A stretch of 64,000 bases of DNA from Bacillota bacterium (GTDB lineage: Bacteria; Bacillota; Clostridia; Lachnospirales; Lachnospiraceae), in assembly GCA_023411555.1 (NCBI GenBank), contig JAEYOQ010000011.1:169247-233246 (forward strand), written 5' to 3'. The notes below the pieces were generated by a model. The model was not told the DNA's origin. It was given only the letters and a program-made list of their open reading frames with translations, and made no database searches. Positions 36,866-46,405 of this stretch are shown piece by piece. Numbering within the stretch: position 1 is the first letter of the stretch; each line of letters opens with the position of its first letter. The position numbers and the translations under genes are program-made.

Positions 36866-39577
36866 ATGAGAAAAAGAATTTTAGCTTTGCTATGTACAAT
36901 TAGTATGATAATAACATTAATTGGACCAAGTTATGCCTATGCATTATCATTAAGCAGTGACGGTTATTATGAAATATCCTCAGGAGCTGATTTTAATGCA
37001 TTTGTGGATCTGGTTAATAATGGAGACAGCAGTGAAAGCCTGAACGCTAGGTTAACTGCTGATATTGATTTAGGAGGAGCCATATACTCACAAAGCATTT
37101 TCACAAAAGAATTTGCAGGGATTTTGGACGGTAATGGAAAATGTATCTCTAATTTCTCCATAAATGTTGTGGATGACACTGAAACTAATATTGGTCTTTT
37201 TAGTAGTCTTAGGGGAACTGTTCAGAATTTGAGCTTAAGTAATGTAATAATTGATGTTGATCCCACATTAGCCGGTTTAAATATCGGTGCAATTGCTGGC
37301 ACACTTATGGATGGTGCCGTAGTTAATGGTTGCACAGTTAATGCATATATCAAAGCCAACAGCACAAGTAAAGTAGGTGCAGTAGCAGGTTATGCAGGTG
37401 GGGGAGAGATTTTAATTAGTGACTGCATGGTATTGGGAAATATTTCTGCTCAGGGCGATATTAATTCTGATGCTGTCGGATATGTGGGCGGTATTTTAGG
37501 CTTTTCAGCTGCATCTGATCTTGCAGTAAGTGGATGTAATAATAGAGCAGTTATATCCGGATTTAAATATGTAGCAGGAATTTTAGCCTATACAGAGAAT
37601 GGAAAAGTAACAATTACCAGTTCGAACAATTACGGAGAAATCAATGCTAAGAATGTAAAATTAAATGACTATGCAGCTTATTTCTTTGGCTCTGTAAGTG
37701 ATGCTGATAATACGGATTTCTATAAGGCATGGGACGGAGACGTAAATACAGCATTCATTCCTACGTATGTGCTGACAGAAAAGCCTAACTGGTTTGACGA
37801 ATTTTCACAAAGCTGGGCTCTTGAACCGGAAGAGCTTCCCACCTATACCAATACCGGTTTAACCTTGACAGGAAAGGCTGTTGTTACCAAAATCAGACTG
37901 CATGCCGTAGAAGGAGAAAGCTCCAAGATGCTTGGAGGACAGATCCAGGGCACTGTTGATGGAGTAAATTGGATAACTCTGTACTCCATCAAGGAAGATC
38001 CGGGGGATGCCTCTTTTATTGATGTCCCTATTAATAATTATGGTAAATACATGAGTTTCCGTTATATGAACGGAAGTAATCAATACAATAAGTATGCAAC
38101 CGCAGATATAGCTGAAATCGAGTTATATGGAATATTGGATATAAATACTACAGAGTACAGTTTAACCGGGCTTATTATTGCAACATCCGGTTCAGATTCC
38201 TATAGAAATAATCAAGCTGCATCTGCAAAAATGGCCTGGGATGGGAATCCTTCCTCATATTTTGATCCTGCTAGTGGTAATATAAATGAAGCTTATACTA
38301 TGGCAGAATTATATGCTCCAACCAAGATAGCTAAAATTCGTTATATGGCCCGTGAGAATTGGTCAAGTAGAATGCTTGGAGGTAAGTTCCAAGGATCAAA
38401 TGACGGAGAAACATGGACAGATCTTTATCAGATAACTAAGGCACCCGGCAGCTCAGTCTTTGCAGAGGCTATTATATCCGATGAGACACCTTACAAATAT
38501 ATCCGCTATACCAATGGTACTAATAATGGCATTAATAGTGGTGGCCGAGCAGATGTGGCAGAAATTCAGCTCTTTGGTGGAATACCGGTAGAACCTGAAG
38601 AGCCACTTTATCTTAATACATATATAAGCAACACTTTTGGCAGCGTTGCTTATCAAAGTGAAGAGAAAAATGGCGCCAGAAATGCATGGGATGGTAATGC
38701 CAGTACAGAATTTCTACCTAATAATGCAGGATCCTTTACTACGGCAGAGCTTAATGCTCCTATGGTTGTAAATAAGATAAGTTTCTTGGCACGTAACAAT
38801 GATAGTTACAGAAAACGTTTGAATGGAGCTCATTTCCAAGGATCAAATGATGGTAATAACTGGACAACATTATATACGATAACTTCTGATCCACCAAAGG
38901 ACTCATATGTAGACGTTGAGCTATTGGATAATAAGACACCTTATAAGTTCTATAGGATGTATGCACCGAATAATTTCTGTGATGTAAGAGAGATATCACT
39001 ATATTATATTGATCTGAAAGATAACGAGAATAGAGAAGCAGCTTCTGTAAGTAGCGGTATTTTAGGCTATGCCAAAGATGCAGGTACAGCTATAAAGGTT
39101 GTAATATCAGAATGTAAAAACTATGGTTCAGTACTTGGCTTTACCGGTGCCGGAATTTTGGGTGTTGCGGATGTTACGACAAGTACTGTAAGTGGTGGTG
39201 CGATCACAGTAAGCGGAAGCGCGATCGGTACTGTCAGTGGTGGAGCAGTAAGTGTAGTTATCGGCAGCGCAATTACCATAACCGGTTGTGAAAATTATGG
39301 CCGAATTGTTGGATATGATAGTGCTCAAGGAATTTATAGCGAGACAGATGTTTTAACAGTATGTACAGATAATGGCTTGGTTACTGATGTCAGTTCGAAT
39401 TCAAGAGACGGATGGCTTATTGATTTGCCTGCTTTTGACGGTGGAAAACTACCTCTATGTATGTTATATAACGGACCGGGATTAGAAACGGACCTCATTG
39501 GTATGACAACCGAGGAATCCTATGCCAACGTGATTAATGAGACAACGGAAGCAGAGTTTTTTTGCATATCTGGCTAA
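36866..39577 (+). CDS. Secreted multi-domain protein, 5' part: three discoidin-like domains
   Basis: The 903-residue frame has a signal peptide (about 1-27, LIGPSYAYA). An N-terminal region with GLUG-like beta-helix repeats follows (about 30-270: GILDGNGKCISNF, IGAIAGTL, VGAVAGYAGGG). Three F5/8 type C (discoidin-like) domains come next, each with an AWDG motif (near 290, 455 and 610) and a GGKFQGS/GAHFQGSNDG-type strand, the usual carbohydrate- or surface-binding module. More GLUG-like repeats follow. The frame ends at 39577 just after a run of seven Ts (39557-39563). Removing one T joins it in frame to the next ORF, so the two are almost certainly one gene of about 1,800 codons. Confidence 0.8.
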   Translation: MRKRILALLCTISMIITLIGPSYAYALSLSSDGYYEISSGADFNAFVDLVNNGDSSESLNARLTADIDLGGAIYSQSIFTKEFAGILDGNGKCISNFSINVVDDTETNIGLFSSLRGTVQNLSLSNVIIDVDPTLAGLNIGAIAGTLMDGAVVNGCTVNAYIKANSTSKVGAVAGYAGGGEILISDCMVLGNISAQGDINSDAVGYVGGILGFSAASDLAVSGCNNRAVISGFKYVAGILAYTENGKVTITSSNNYGEINAKNVKLNDYAAYFFGSVSDADNTDFYKAWDGDVNTAFIPTYVLTEKPNWFDEFSQSWALEPEELPTYTNTGLTLTGKAVVTKIRLHAVEGESSKMLGGQIQGTVDGVNWITLYSIKEDPGDASFIDVPINNYGKYMSFRYMNGSNQYNKYATADIAEIELYGILDINTTEYSLTGLIIATSGSDSYRNNQAASAKMAWDGNPSSYFDPASGNINEAYTMAELYAPTKIAKIRYMARENWSSRMLGGKFQGSNDGETWTDLYQITKAPGSSVFAEAIISDETPYKYIRYTNGTNNGINSGGRADVAEIQLFGGIPVEPEEPLYLNTYISNTFGSVAYQSEEKNGARNAWDGNASTEFLPNNAGSFTTAELNAPMVVNKISFLARNNDSYRKRLNGAHFQGSNDGNNWTTLYTITSDPPKDSYVDVELLDNKTPYKFYRMYAPNNFCDVREISLYYIDLKDNENREAASVSSGILGYAKDAGTAIKVVISECKNYGSVLGFTGAGILGVADVTTSTVSGGAITVSGSAIGTVSGGAVSVVIGSAITITGCENYGRIVGYDSAQGIYSETDVLTVCTDNGLVTDVSSNSRDGWLIDLPAFDGGKLPLCMLYNGPGLETDLIGMTTEESYANVINETTEAEFFCISG

Positions 39578-42305
39578 ACTTGAGAAGAACGGTTTTGTAA
39601 AGGTTTATGAAAAGCAAATTGATAATAACCGTTATGCACAATATCAGAAAGGTGATATTCTGGTTTATACCTACTACATAGCAAAAAGTAAAGAAGTACG
39701 AGTAATTCATGACAGATCATCCAATACATCAGTAAAAGATTTTGGATACAGTTATGTAAAGCAGCCTGGAGATACAACAGAGTTCTATCAATATAACCTT
39801 AATACAGCAGAAGATGTTACCATATATGGTTGGGAAAACTGGGCGGCTAACTTTCATATATTAAAACTGGCAGACAACTCAGTTATGTTATTCGACAGTG
39901 GAGAATATTATGGTATGTCTGAGCCTGAGGAATTGGCTGGTATCATGAATTTCCTGCACCAGATTACAGGTACCGATGAAAATACACCGGTGAGAGTTTC
40001 ATTATGGTTCTTCTCTCATGCCCATGGAGACCATGTGGGTATGTCAGGTAATTTAATGGAAGCATATCACGACCAGCTGGATGTGGAAAGAATAATGTAT
40101 AATTTCTCATCTTACCAGACACATGCCAATGGATATTCCTACCCTGAGGTTGAATTAATGAGAGACGCATTCCATAATTACTATCCGAATGCTAAGTATA
40201 TGAAATGCTTTAACGGGGAAGCTTTTAGACTTGCGGATGCAACAGTTACTGTTTTATTTGCCCATGAGGATTTAACTAATCCGAATACTGGTGCGTCTAT
40301 GTTTAATGGTTATTGTAATGAAATGTCAGCTATTTTGAAGGTTTCAACTGATGACGGAATGGATATTATGTATCTGGGAGATATGAAGGACATTGACAGC
40401 TATTATAATATGCCCTATAAGATTTTCTCCGGTGAAACGGTGAAAGCGGATATCGTGCAGGCGGCACATCACGCTTACAATCTATTACCCGCATTTTATG
40501 CTGCAATCAACGCACCGATCTGTATTGTACCTGCAGCAAGCTACATTGGTATTTCTAATTATGAAAGCATCAATCAGATAAGGCAATATTCAAGTGAAGT
40601 TTACTTTATGGAGGATGCAACCCACGGATTTAAAGTGGTCGATGGGGCTATAACCCATTTTGAAATTGCACCTATTAACAGGGATTTCAGGATCAAGCTA
40701 ACTCCTGATATGGATCGCATTGATTTTGCAAATGTCAGTGAGGATTATGAAGCATCAGATGTAGCAAAAGATTTAACATTAACGAATAATACACAGAGGA
40801 CAATAGAAATTAAGAATATCCAATTCGAGGGAACCAATTTCAAAGTAGACATACCGGATGATCTTATATTAGAACCAAAGATGGAGAATACGGATTCGGT
40901 GCAGTTTAAGGTATATCCGGTAAGCGGCCTGAGCAAAGGAACTTATAGCGATACATTAAAAATTCAATTGGATGCACCGATATTGCAGAATGAGAAATAT
41001 ATGGAAATACCGGTGACGTTGACTGTTGCAGAGGACGAAGAACCCATACCAACACCTACTGAAGCACCGGTAGAGCCTACACCTACAGTAAAGCCTGCAG
41101 AGCCTACTCCAACTGAAAAGCCTGCAGAGCCTACGCCTACAGTAGAGCCTGCAGAGCCTACACCTACAGTAAGACCTGTAGAGCCTACAACAGCACCGAT
41201 GCAACCTACATCTACACCGACACAACCTACAGCAAAGCCTACAGAGGCAGTTACACCGAAGCCATCACAGAAACCTGAAAATAAAGTAATAACTGCAAAA
41301 GCTTTAGAGGAAGCTTTAGAGGAAGGCAAGGATTATACTCTAAGTGTAACAGATGAGAATGGTAGAGTAAGATATAGCTGGACATTTGCAGGAAAAGATT
41401 TGAAGAATGCGGATGGATTAAGTGATATCAACCATGAACTCACTGTTAACAGGATTGAAGACCATGAAAAAATCAACACGCTCATGAAGGGAAGTAATGA
41501 AAACGGTGTTGGACTTGTTATATCCTTCGGACATGAGGGTAAATTACCTACCCAGGCTACTGTTCAGATTTATGTAGGAGACATTAGAGGTGTTGAAAAG
41601 AATACCAACGTTTTCTTATATCACTATAATCCTGAAACCGGTAAACTGGAAGAACTGCCATACGGTTCAAGCTACAAAGTAAATGAGGATGGTTACATAA
41701 CAATCAATATAGTTCATTGCTCAGAATATGTAGTATTACCAAATAAAGCAGACGGCAGTATTACCACATCATTAGGAGAGCAGATAAGTGTAACAGCTTC
41801 AAAGAAATCAATGTATGTTGATCAATCGGCCGAGATCAAAGTTGAATTGCCTCCGACCTTAGTGTTGGTTGATAGACTTGATGCTAAGACCGTAGCTTCC
41901 GCTATTGGAGCAGTAACAGCATCCTATAAATCCTCCAATACATCGGTGGCTACAGTTGACAGTCAAGGCCTTGTTAAAGCAAAGAAAGCGGGAAAGGTTA
42001 CGATAACCACCAAAGTGAAATTATATGACGGTAGTATCAGGACCTTTACAACAAAGCTTACGGTCGAAAAACCTTCCATAAACGTAACGAAAAAGACAGC
42101 CGTAATGAAGGTTGGAGATACCTTCACCTTTAAAGCGAAGGGAGTAGGACTGAAAGGAAATATTGAATGGACAACAAAGAAAAAGAATGTTGTTGTGATA
42201 AATAAAAAGACAGGAAAGGCAGTAGCAAAGACGGCAGGAACCGACTATGTAGTAGCAAAAATCGGTAGCACTCAAGTTAAGATTAAGGTTACAGTTACCA
42301 AATAA
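39537..42305 (+). CDS. Secreted multi-domain protein, 3' part: MBL-fold hydrolase with Ig-like C terminus
   Basis: The 922-codon frame overlaps the preceding one and lacks a signal peptide or SD; true coding probably starts at the T7 run (FFAYLAKLEKNGF). It has a metallo-beta-lactamase-fold domain with FSHAHGDHVGM (about 158), YLGDMKDID (about 281) and a later AAHHAYN metal ligand region. A beta-sandwich (about 385-500), a Pro-Thr-Glu linker of 9-residue repeats (about 510-580) and a C-terminal region ending in two Ig-like Big_2 modules (NTSVATVDSQGLVKAKKAG) follow. It is likely a surface enzyme acting on polymers or phosphoesters. Substrate is unknown. Confidence 0.82.
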   Translation: MRQRKQSFFAYLAKLEKNGFVKVYEKQIDNNRYAQYQKGDILVYTYYIAKSKEVRVIHDRSSNTSVKDFGYSYVKQPGDTTEFYQYNLNTAEDVTIYGWENWAANFHILKLADNSVMLFDSGEYYGMSEPEELAGIMNFLHQITGTDENTPVRVSLWFFSHAHGDHVGMSGNLMEAYHDQLDVERIMYNFSSYQTHANGYSYPEVELMRDAFHNYYPNAKYMKCFNGEAFRLADATVTVLFAHEDLTNPNTGASMFNGYCNEMSAILKVSTDDGMDIMYLGDMKDIDSYYNMPYKIFSGETVKADIVQAAHHAYNLLPAFYAAINAPICIVPAASYIGISNYESINQIRQYSSEVYFMEDATHGFKVVDGAITHFEIAPINRDFRIKLTPDMDRIDFANVSEDYEASDVAKDLTLTNNTQRTIEIKNIQFEGTNFKVDIPDDLILEPKMENTDSVQFKVYPVSGLSKGTYSDTLKIQLDAPILQNEKYMEIPVTLTVAEDEEPIPTPTEAPVEPTPTVKPAEPTPTEKPAEPTPTVEPAEPTPTVRPVEPTTAPMQPTSTPTQPTAKPTEAVTPKPSQKPENKVITAKALEEALEEGKDYTLSVTDENGRVRYSWTFAGKDLKNADGLSDINHELTVNRIEDHEKINTLMKGSNENGVGLVISFGHEGKLPTQATVQIYVGDIRGVEKNTNVFLYHYNPETGKLEELPYGSSYKVNEDGYITINIVHCSEYVVLPNKADGSITTSLGEQISVTASKKSMYVDQSAEIKVELPPTLVLVDRLDAKTVASAIGAVTASYKSSNTSVATVDSQGLVKAKKAGKVTITTKVKLYDGSIRTFTTKLTVEKPSINVTKKTAVMKVGDTFTFKAKGVGLKGNIEWTTKKKNVVVINKKTGKAVAKTAGTDYVVAKIGSTQVKIKVTVTK
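41064..41198 (+). repeat. Five 27-bp repeats coding a Pro-Thr linker
   Basis: Units at 41064, 41091, 41118, 41145 and 41172 encode variants of KPAEPTPTV; the last is degenerate. They form the flexible extracellular linker between the hydrolase and Ig-like domains. Confidence 0.9.
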
Positions 42306-42328
42306 TTCGGTTGACTTAATCTGTATTA

Positions 42329-42352
42329 GCGGCAAGGCTTAGGCCTTGCCGC
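42329..42352 (+). terminator. GC-rich hairpin after the secreted-protein gene
   Basis: Perfect 10-bp arms (42329-42338, 42343-42352) with a 4-base loop. The T-tract is poor (TGTTACTT), so termination may be partial. Confidence 0.65.
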
Positions 42353-42363
42353 TGTTACTTATA

Positions 42364-43430
42364 TGGAGACGTGATGTCTGCTATATAAGGTGAAAAAGCA
42401 ATGAATAGGAAAGGGACATCTTATTATTTAGTATGCCATTATCATACATAAATGTATGTTACTGTCCTACAAAATCAATAATCTGTCCGTCGAAAAGTGC
42501 ATTATGGGATGCATGTTATCCTTTCCTGCAGTGTTAAATAATGTTTTGAAACATCTCCTTCTATCATAATAAGATTTAAGTTAATGAGTTTATATGCAAA
42601 TTATATTGAAGAGATATAATTGAAATTTATAATTGACAAATGAATATGAATAACGTATGATGTAGTAACAAATACTACATAGTGTAGTAATTAAAAATTG
42701 GTGGTGAAATAAATGATCGATGTAAGAATATATGGAGACTCGATTTTAAAAGGAATTCAGGTTAATCCTGAAAACAAAAAGTATTATATTAATAATAACA
42801 TTGATGTAGAATCATTAAGCGAAAAATACTCTATACAGATTAAAAATTGTTCGAGCTTTGGATGTACGGTAACAAAGGGAAGAACTATGCTTAAAAAGGG
42901 TTTGGAAAATATTCGATGTGATGCAATTGTGATGGATTATGGTGGAAATGATTGCGATTATAATTGGAAAGCAATTTCGGATGCTCCGGAAGGTAATTAT
43001 TCTCCTAATACACCAATAGAACTTTTTATTGAAACCTATTATGATATCATTGATACATTGAAGAAAAGAGGTATTTTACCTATATTGACTACCTTACCTC
43101 CATTAGAACCACAAAGCTTTTTTAATTGGTTTTGCAGAGATTTAAATAAAAAAAATATATTGAAATGGCTTGGTGAAATCAAAAATATTTACTATCATCA
43201 GGAGAAATACTCTAAAATAATCGAAAAGATTGCCTTGGATACACAGGTTCCATTAGTTGATTTAAGAGGAGGATTCTTAAAGTCCGGGAATATCAGTGCG
43301 CTGCTCTGCGAGGATGGGACTCATCCGAATACATTAGGTCAAAAAGTCATAACATCATCCTTTAATAACTTTGCAAATGCACTATTATAGTGGCTTAACT
43401 AGGGCATGTGGAGACGTACTGTCTGCTATA
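42364..43430. repeat. Direct repeats flanking the GDSL esterase gene
   Basis: A 22-bp sequence starting TGGAGACGT and ending GTCTGCTATA occurs at 42364-42385 and 43409-43430 with 20/22 identity and the same orientation, 1,045 bp apart. The GDSL gene is the only gene between them. The first copy follows the secreted-protein hairpin. The remaining 42386-42712 holds an A/T-rich leader with no other gene. Confidence 0.65.
42713..43390 (+). CDS. SGNH/GDSL-type esterase or lipase
   Basis: The 225-residue cytoplasmic protein has the block I motif YGDSIL (nucleophile Ser10), Gly in block II (SSFGCTVTKG), block III GGNDCDYN (about 78-85) and block V DGTHPN (about 201) with the catalytic Asp and His. 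Such enzymes deacylate sugars, phospholipids or thioesters. No signal peptide is present. A TGGTGGTG site lies before the ATG. It stands alone between direct repeats and is unrelated to its neighbours; base composition is more A/T-rich than the central genes. Substrate cannot be stated. Confidence 0.88.
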   Translation: MIDVRIYGDSILKGIQVNPENKKYYINNNIDVESLSEKYSIQIKNCSSFGCTVTKGRTMLKKGLENIRCDAIVMDYGGNDCDYNWKAISDAPEGNYSPNTPIELFIETYYDIIDTLKKRGILPILTTLPPLEPQSFFNWFCRDLNKKNILKWLGEIKNIYYHQEKYSKIIEKIALDTQVPLVDLRGGFLKSGNISALLCEDGTHPNTLGQKVITSSFNNFANALL

Positions 43431-43462
43431 AAAATGACGAAACAGAATTATTCAGCAAATTA

Positions 43463-43488
43463 TGCACCCAGAAAATGGGTGCATTTTT
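43463..43488 (+). terminator. Intrinsic terminator of the GDSL gene
   Basis: 8-bp arms (43463-43470, 43476-43483), 5-base loop and TTTTT. Confidence 0.88.
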
Positions 43489-43686
43489 GTCGATTTTGCA
43501 AAAACATTTCGTATTTTATGGAATATAATGGTATATGACTATAAATTGGGTCTTACTTCCAATAATTAGGATGATTTTTGTATGCGGATTTTGTACAGAA
43601 ATAGTTTATTTGTCTTAAATATTAGGCAGGTCGATAGGAATGGGAATGATACGTCCTCAATGGATTGTAAGAGCTGTTAAAGACTT

Positions 43687-43724
43687 ATACTCCGTGAATT
43701 GGATAAGTCTATTTCACGGAGTAT
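43687..43724. terminator. Hairpin between convergent genes
   Basis: Perfect 12-bp arms (43687-43698, 43713-43724) lie 20 bases beyond the stop of the minus-strand chemoreceptor gene. Flanking T-tracts are short on both strands. The stretch 43489-43686 shows no gene. Confidence 0.6.
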
Positions 43725-43744
43725 TATTAGATAATGGATAAAGA

Positions 43745-45271
43745 TCAGAGGTTAACACTCTTACTTAAATTTAGCAAATCATCAGCAGTATTATCAATTA
43801 CGGTAAAGGCGGATAATATTTCTTGCATTACGGATGACTGAAGGGATGTATCCGATGCAATTGATTTTATTTGTTCAAGTGACTTAGACGTAATTGATTT
43901 TGTATTGGAAATAACTTCGGCAATCTCACGTCCATATCTTGAGGTTTGATTACTGCTTTTTGTAATCTCCCTAATTTCCTGATTAGAAGTATCTTGTAGA
44001 TTTTTCAATTTTTCAAAGGATTCGCCTACATTCTTAACTAAATCGATTCCGGATTTAATGGTTGTGGAACTTTGATCTATGGAATTTACTGCTTTTGTAG
44101 TATCTTCTTGTATCTGACCTATAAGATTTGAGATATCTTTAGCAGCAGCAGATGATTTTTCAGCAAGTTTCCTTATTTCATCAGATACTACGGCAAACCC
44201 CTTACCGTGTTCACCAGCTCTGGCGGATTCAATTGCCGCATTAAGTGCTAGAAGATTAGTCTGTTCTGCAATACCGGTAATGATTTCTATAATTCTACCA
44301 ATTTCTTCTGACCTTAGGTTTAAGTTATTTATGATATCTTTATTTAGCTTTGTAGACATTTTAATTTCTTCCATGTAGCTTATTGCCTGGGTAATTATCT
44401 TTTCGTTTTCTTCGGTTGCCGAAGATGTATCTTGCGATATTTCAGATAATTTCTGAGTTTTAGACGAGATGGCTTCAAGAGCATCCGATATATTTGCAAC
44501 AGTAGTATTGGTATTTTCTATGTATTGTAGATTCTGTTCGCATCCTAAGGATGCGCTATCAGCATTTTGATTAATATTTTCATTTGATACAGTAGATTGT
44601 TCAATTGCTTGTAAAAGCTGTTTTACAGAAGAGGAAAGTGTTTCCGAAGCATTCTTAGAACTATTCATAACACCCTGCAATTTATCAATATATGATAAAG
44701 ATTGCTCTTCTGTATTAGATAAATTATTTAAAATATTTCTTGTTCTATTGGCTATCCATATGAAAATTGCAGATAGAATGAGTATTTCTAGGAGAAATCC
44801 TGCTGTATCAGCCACATAATGGCCAAAGGGGTCATCGGCATAAATAGGATTTGATGTTAACTTGGGATAATTTGTTATAATTATAATTAAGCACTGAAAA
44901 ACGGAAGCCATTATAGTAAGCTTTTTGTCAAAGTAAATACAACTCATTGCAATAGGCAATACTAAAGTTATATAGATACCTATCTGGTAGTTAAGATTGA
45001 GTATACCTATAGCCACCCCGGTCATAGCAATTGTATAGTATTTTAAAAATTGACTGTTTACACTTATTTTTCTTAGTATGAAAGGAGAGATGGTAGAAAT
45101 AGTTCCGATTAGACAGTATGTAATTAGATTGGATAGATCATCGATATAAAATATGCCTAACCATCCTAGAAGTACTAAAGCAGGAAAAGCTAAGGTTGAA
45201 ATAAATAAAATATTGGTTGTGGATTTGTTTGCAATTTCATCATTCTTATGGATAAAGTGTTGCTTTGTCAT
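43745..45271 (-). CDS. Methyl-accepting chemotaxis protein, second copy type
   Basis: The 508-residue receptor is organised like the one at 23238-24743: about six hydrophobic segments in residues 20-185, no periplasmic-type ligand domain, then a long cytoplasmic coiled coil. The signalling tip has [21 protein letters not shown] (about 338) and [24 protein letters not shown] precedes the ATG. The pair of similar membrane-sensor receptors suggests paralogues. Neither has chemotaxis genes nearby. Confidence 0.93.
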   Translation of the reverse strand: MTKQHFIHKNDEIANKSTTNILFISTLAFPALVLLGWLGIFYIDDLSNLITYCLIGTISTISPFILRKISVNSQFLKYYTIAMTGVAIGILNLNYQIGIYITLVLPIAMSCIYFDKKLTIMASVFQCLIIIITNYPKLTSNPIYADDPFGHYVADTAGFLLEILILSAIFIWIANRTRNILNNLSNTEEQSLSYIDKLQGVMNSSKNASETLSSSVKQLLQAIEQSTVSNENINQNADSASLGCEQNLQYIENTNTTVANISDALEAISSKTQKLSEISQDTSSATEENEKIITQAISYMEEIKMSTKLNKDIINNLNLRSEEIGRIIEIITGIAEQTNLLALNAAIESARAGEHGKGFAVVSDEIRKLAEKSSAAAKDISNLIGQIQEDTTKAVNSIDQSSTTIKSGIDLVKNVGESFEKLKNLQDTSNQEIREITKSSNQTSRYGREIAEVISNTKSITSKSLEQIKSIASDTSLQSSVMQEILSAFTVIDNTADDLLNLSKSVNL

Positions 45272-45594
45272 AGGTAAGACCTCCTGTGGATTATATGAGT
45301 GTATGAAAAAAAGCGTGTAAATACTGATTTTCAGTGAGAATTATGGCCTGAAGGAATAGTGAAAGCTTTCAGACCTTTATTATATATAACAGTTAAATGC
45401 GATACATGTCAATAGTAGTCGAAATTTCTGCACATAAAAGAATGATTTATTAAATAGTTATAATCTAAGTCTATTTATCATTTGTTTTCAATATGTATGA
45501 AATAGTCAGACGCAGTCTCTTTGGAGACGCATGCAGAAAAGATTTTTGATGTAGCAACTAATTCAAAAAAATGAAAAGTGAAAGGATTGATATT
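45272..45594. other. Divergent promoter gap between chemoreceptor and OsmC
   Basis: This holds the leader of the minus-strand chemoreceptor and the upstream region of osmC. A small hairpin GTCTC-TTTG-GAGAC lies near 45510-45525. No gene or confident promoter was recognised. An upstream in-frame ATG for osmC at 45571 lacks an SD. Confidence 0.5.
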
Positions 45595-46020
45595 ATGGAT
45601 ACTTTAACTGTAAAATTGCAATCAATTGATGATAAGACTATGTTTAGCGCCACGGCCCGCGAAAATCCGGAAGTTATAATCGATTATTTTCCTCCACTCG
45701 GAACCGGTCATGGCTACACTTCACTAGAGCTTTTTATGACTAGCTTCGGTTCCTGCGTAAGCACATCACTTTTATCATTACTACGTTATAGGATGAAGAA
45801 AAAGGTAGATGGAGTTGTTGTGGAGGTACGGGGTACTGTGCGTGAAGAACACCCCAAAGCGCTTCAGCATATTCAATTAAACATGAAATTAAAGGCTAAG
45901 GAGTTGTCTAAAGTCGAAGCTCTAGAAGCACTGAAGGTTGCGGAAGATGAGATATGCCCGGTATGGTCTATGATTAAAGGAAACGTAGATGTTGACGTCG
46001 TAATTGAGATAGATGAATGA
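45595..46020 (+). CDS. OsmC/Ohr-family peroxiredoxin-like protein
   Basis: Counted from the ATG at 45595 (GAAAGGA upstream) the protein has 141 residues. The two family cysteines are in SFGSCVSTSL (about 50) and EICPVWSMIKGNVD (about 120). The HPKALQHIQLNMKL strand is typical of OsmC. Members reduce organic hydroperoxides or bind small ligands. It stands alone; regulation was not seen. Confidence 0.88.
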   Translation: MDTLTVKLQSIDDKTMFSATARENPEVIIDYFPPLGTGHGYTSLELFMTSFGSCVSTSLLSLLRYRMKKKVDGVVVEVRGTVREEHPKALQHIQLNMKLKAKELSKVEALEALKVAEDEICPVWSMIKGNVDVDVVIEIDE

Positions 46021-46057
46021 TGCTCAATAATCATAAAACGTAAAGGTGAGGTAAGGG

Positions 46058-46258
46058 ATGGAATTCAAAATGAATTCGATTGTCTTAAGAAAACCCAAGG
46101 AAGAAGATGCTAGAGGATTTATTGATATTTGCTCAGAAAGAGAAACTATGAAATATTATGGAATATCAGGAGCAGATATTGACACGTATGAAAAAGCGGT
46201 GGATTTAGATGTTTATTCGATTTTAAGAAGAGAGTATATAAAAGAAGAGAATACATAG
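46058..46258 (+). pseudogene. GNAT acetyltransferase with the catalytic core deleted
   Basis: The 66-codon frame starts like a RimJ-type acetyltransferase (MNSIVLRKPKEEDARGF, then SERETMKYYGISG) and ends like the C-terminal strand of the same family (DVYSILRREYIKEENT). The 90-110 residues between, including the acetyl-CoA loop, are missing at about residue 44 without frameshift. A good SD (GGTGAGG) remains. This is an internally deleted, presumably inactive gene. Confidence 0.65.
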
Positions 46259-46341
46259 TAATAATATCGAATGAAAGTAAATGTATAGATTCAATTTAAT
46301 TTCTGGCACAATATGGTCTATTGATTATCACCAAGTTTAGT

Positions 46342-46387
46342 AAAGCAAGGCGACTGATAATAAAATTTTGGTTGAGTGCCTTGCTTT
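46342..46387. terminator. Bidirectional terminator-like hairpin
   Basis: 10-bp arms (46342-46351, 46378-46387) end the GNAT remnant transcript and the convergent ytaF gene. Confidence 0.7.
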
Positions 46388-46405
46388 TATAACGGTTAGC
46401 GATCT

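Noticed and set aside
40956..41329. Antisense ORFs opposite the Pro-Thr repeat
   Set aside because: Cys/Arg- or Val/Gly-rich repetition arises from reading the 27-bp repeat on the other strand; no SD or family.
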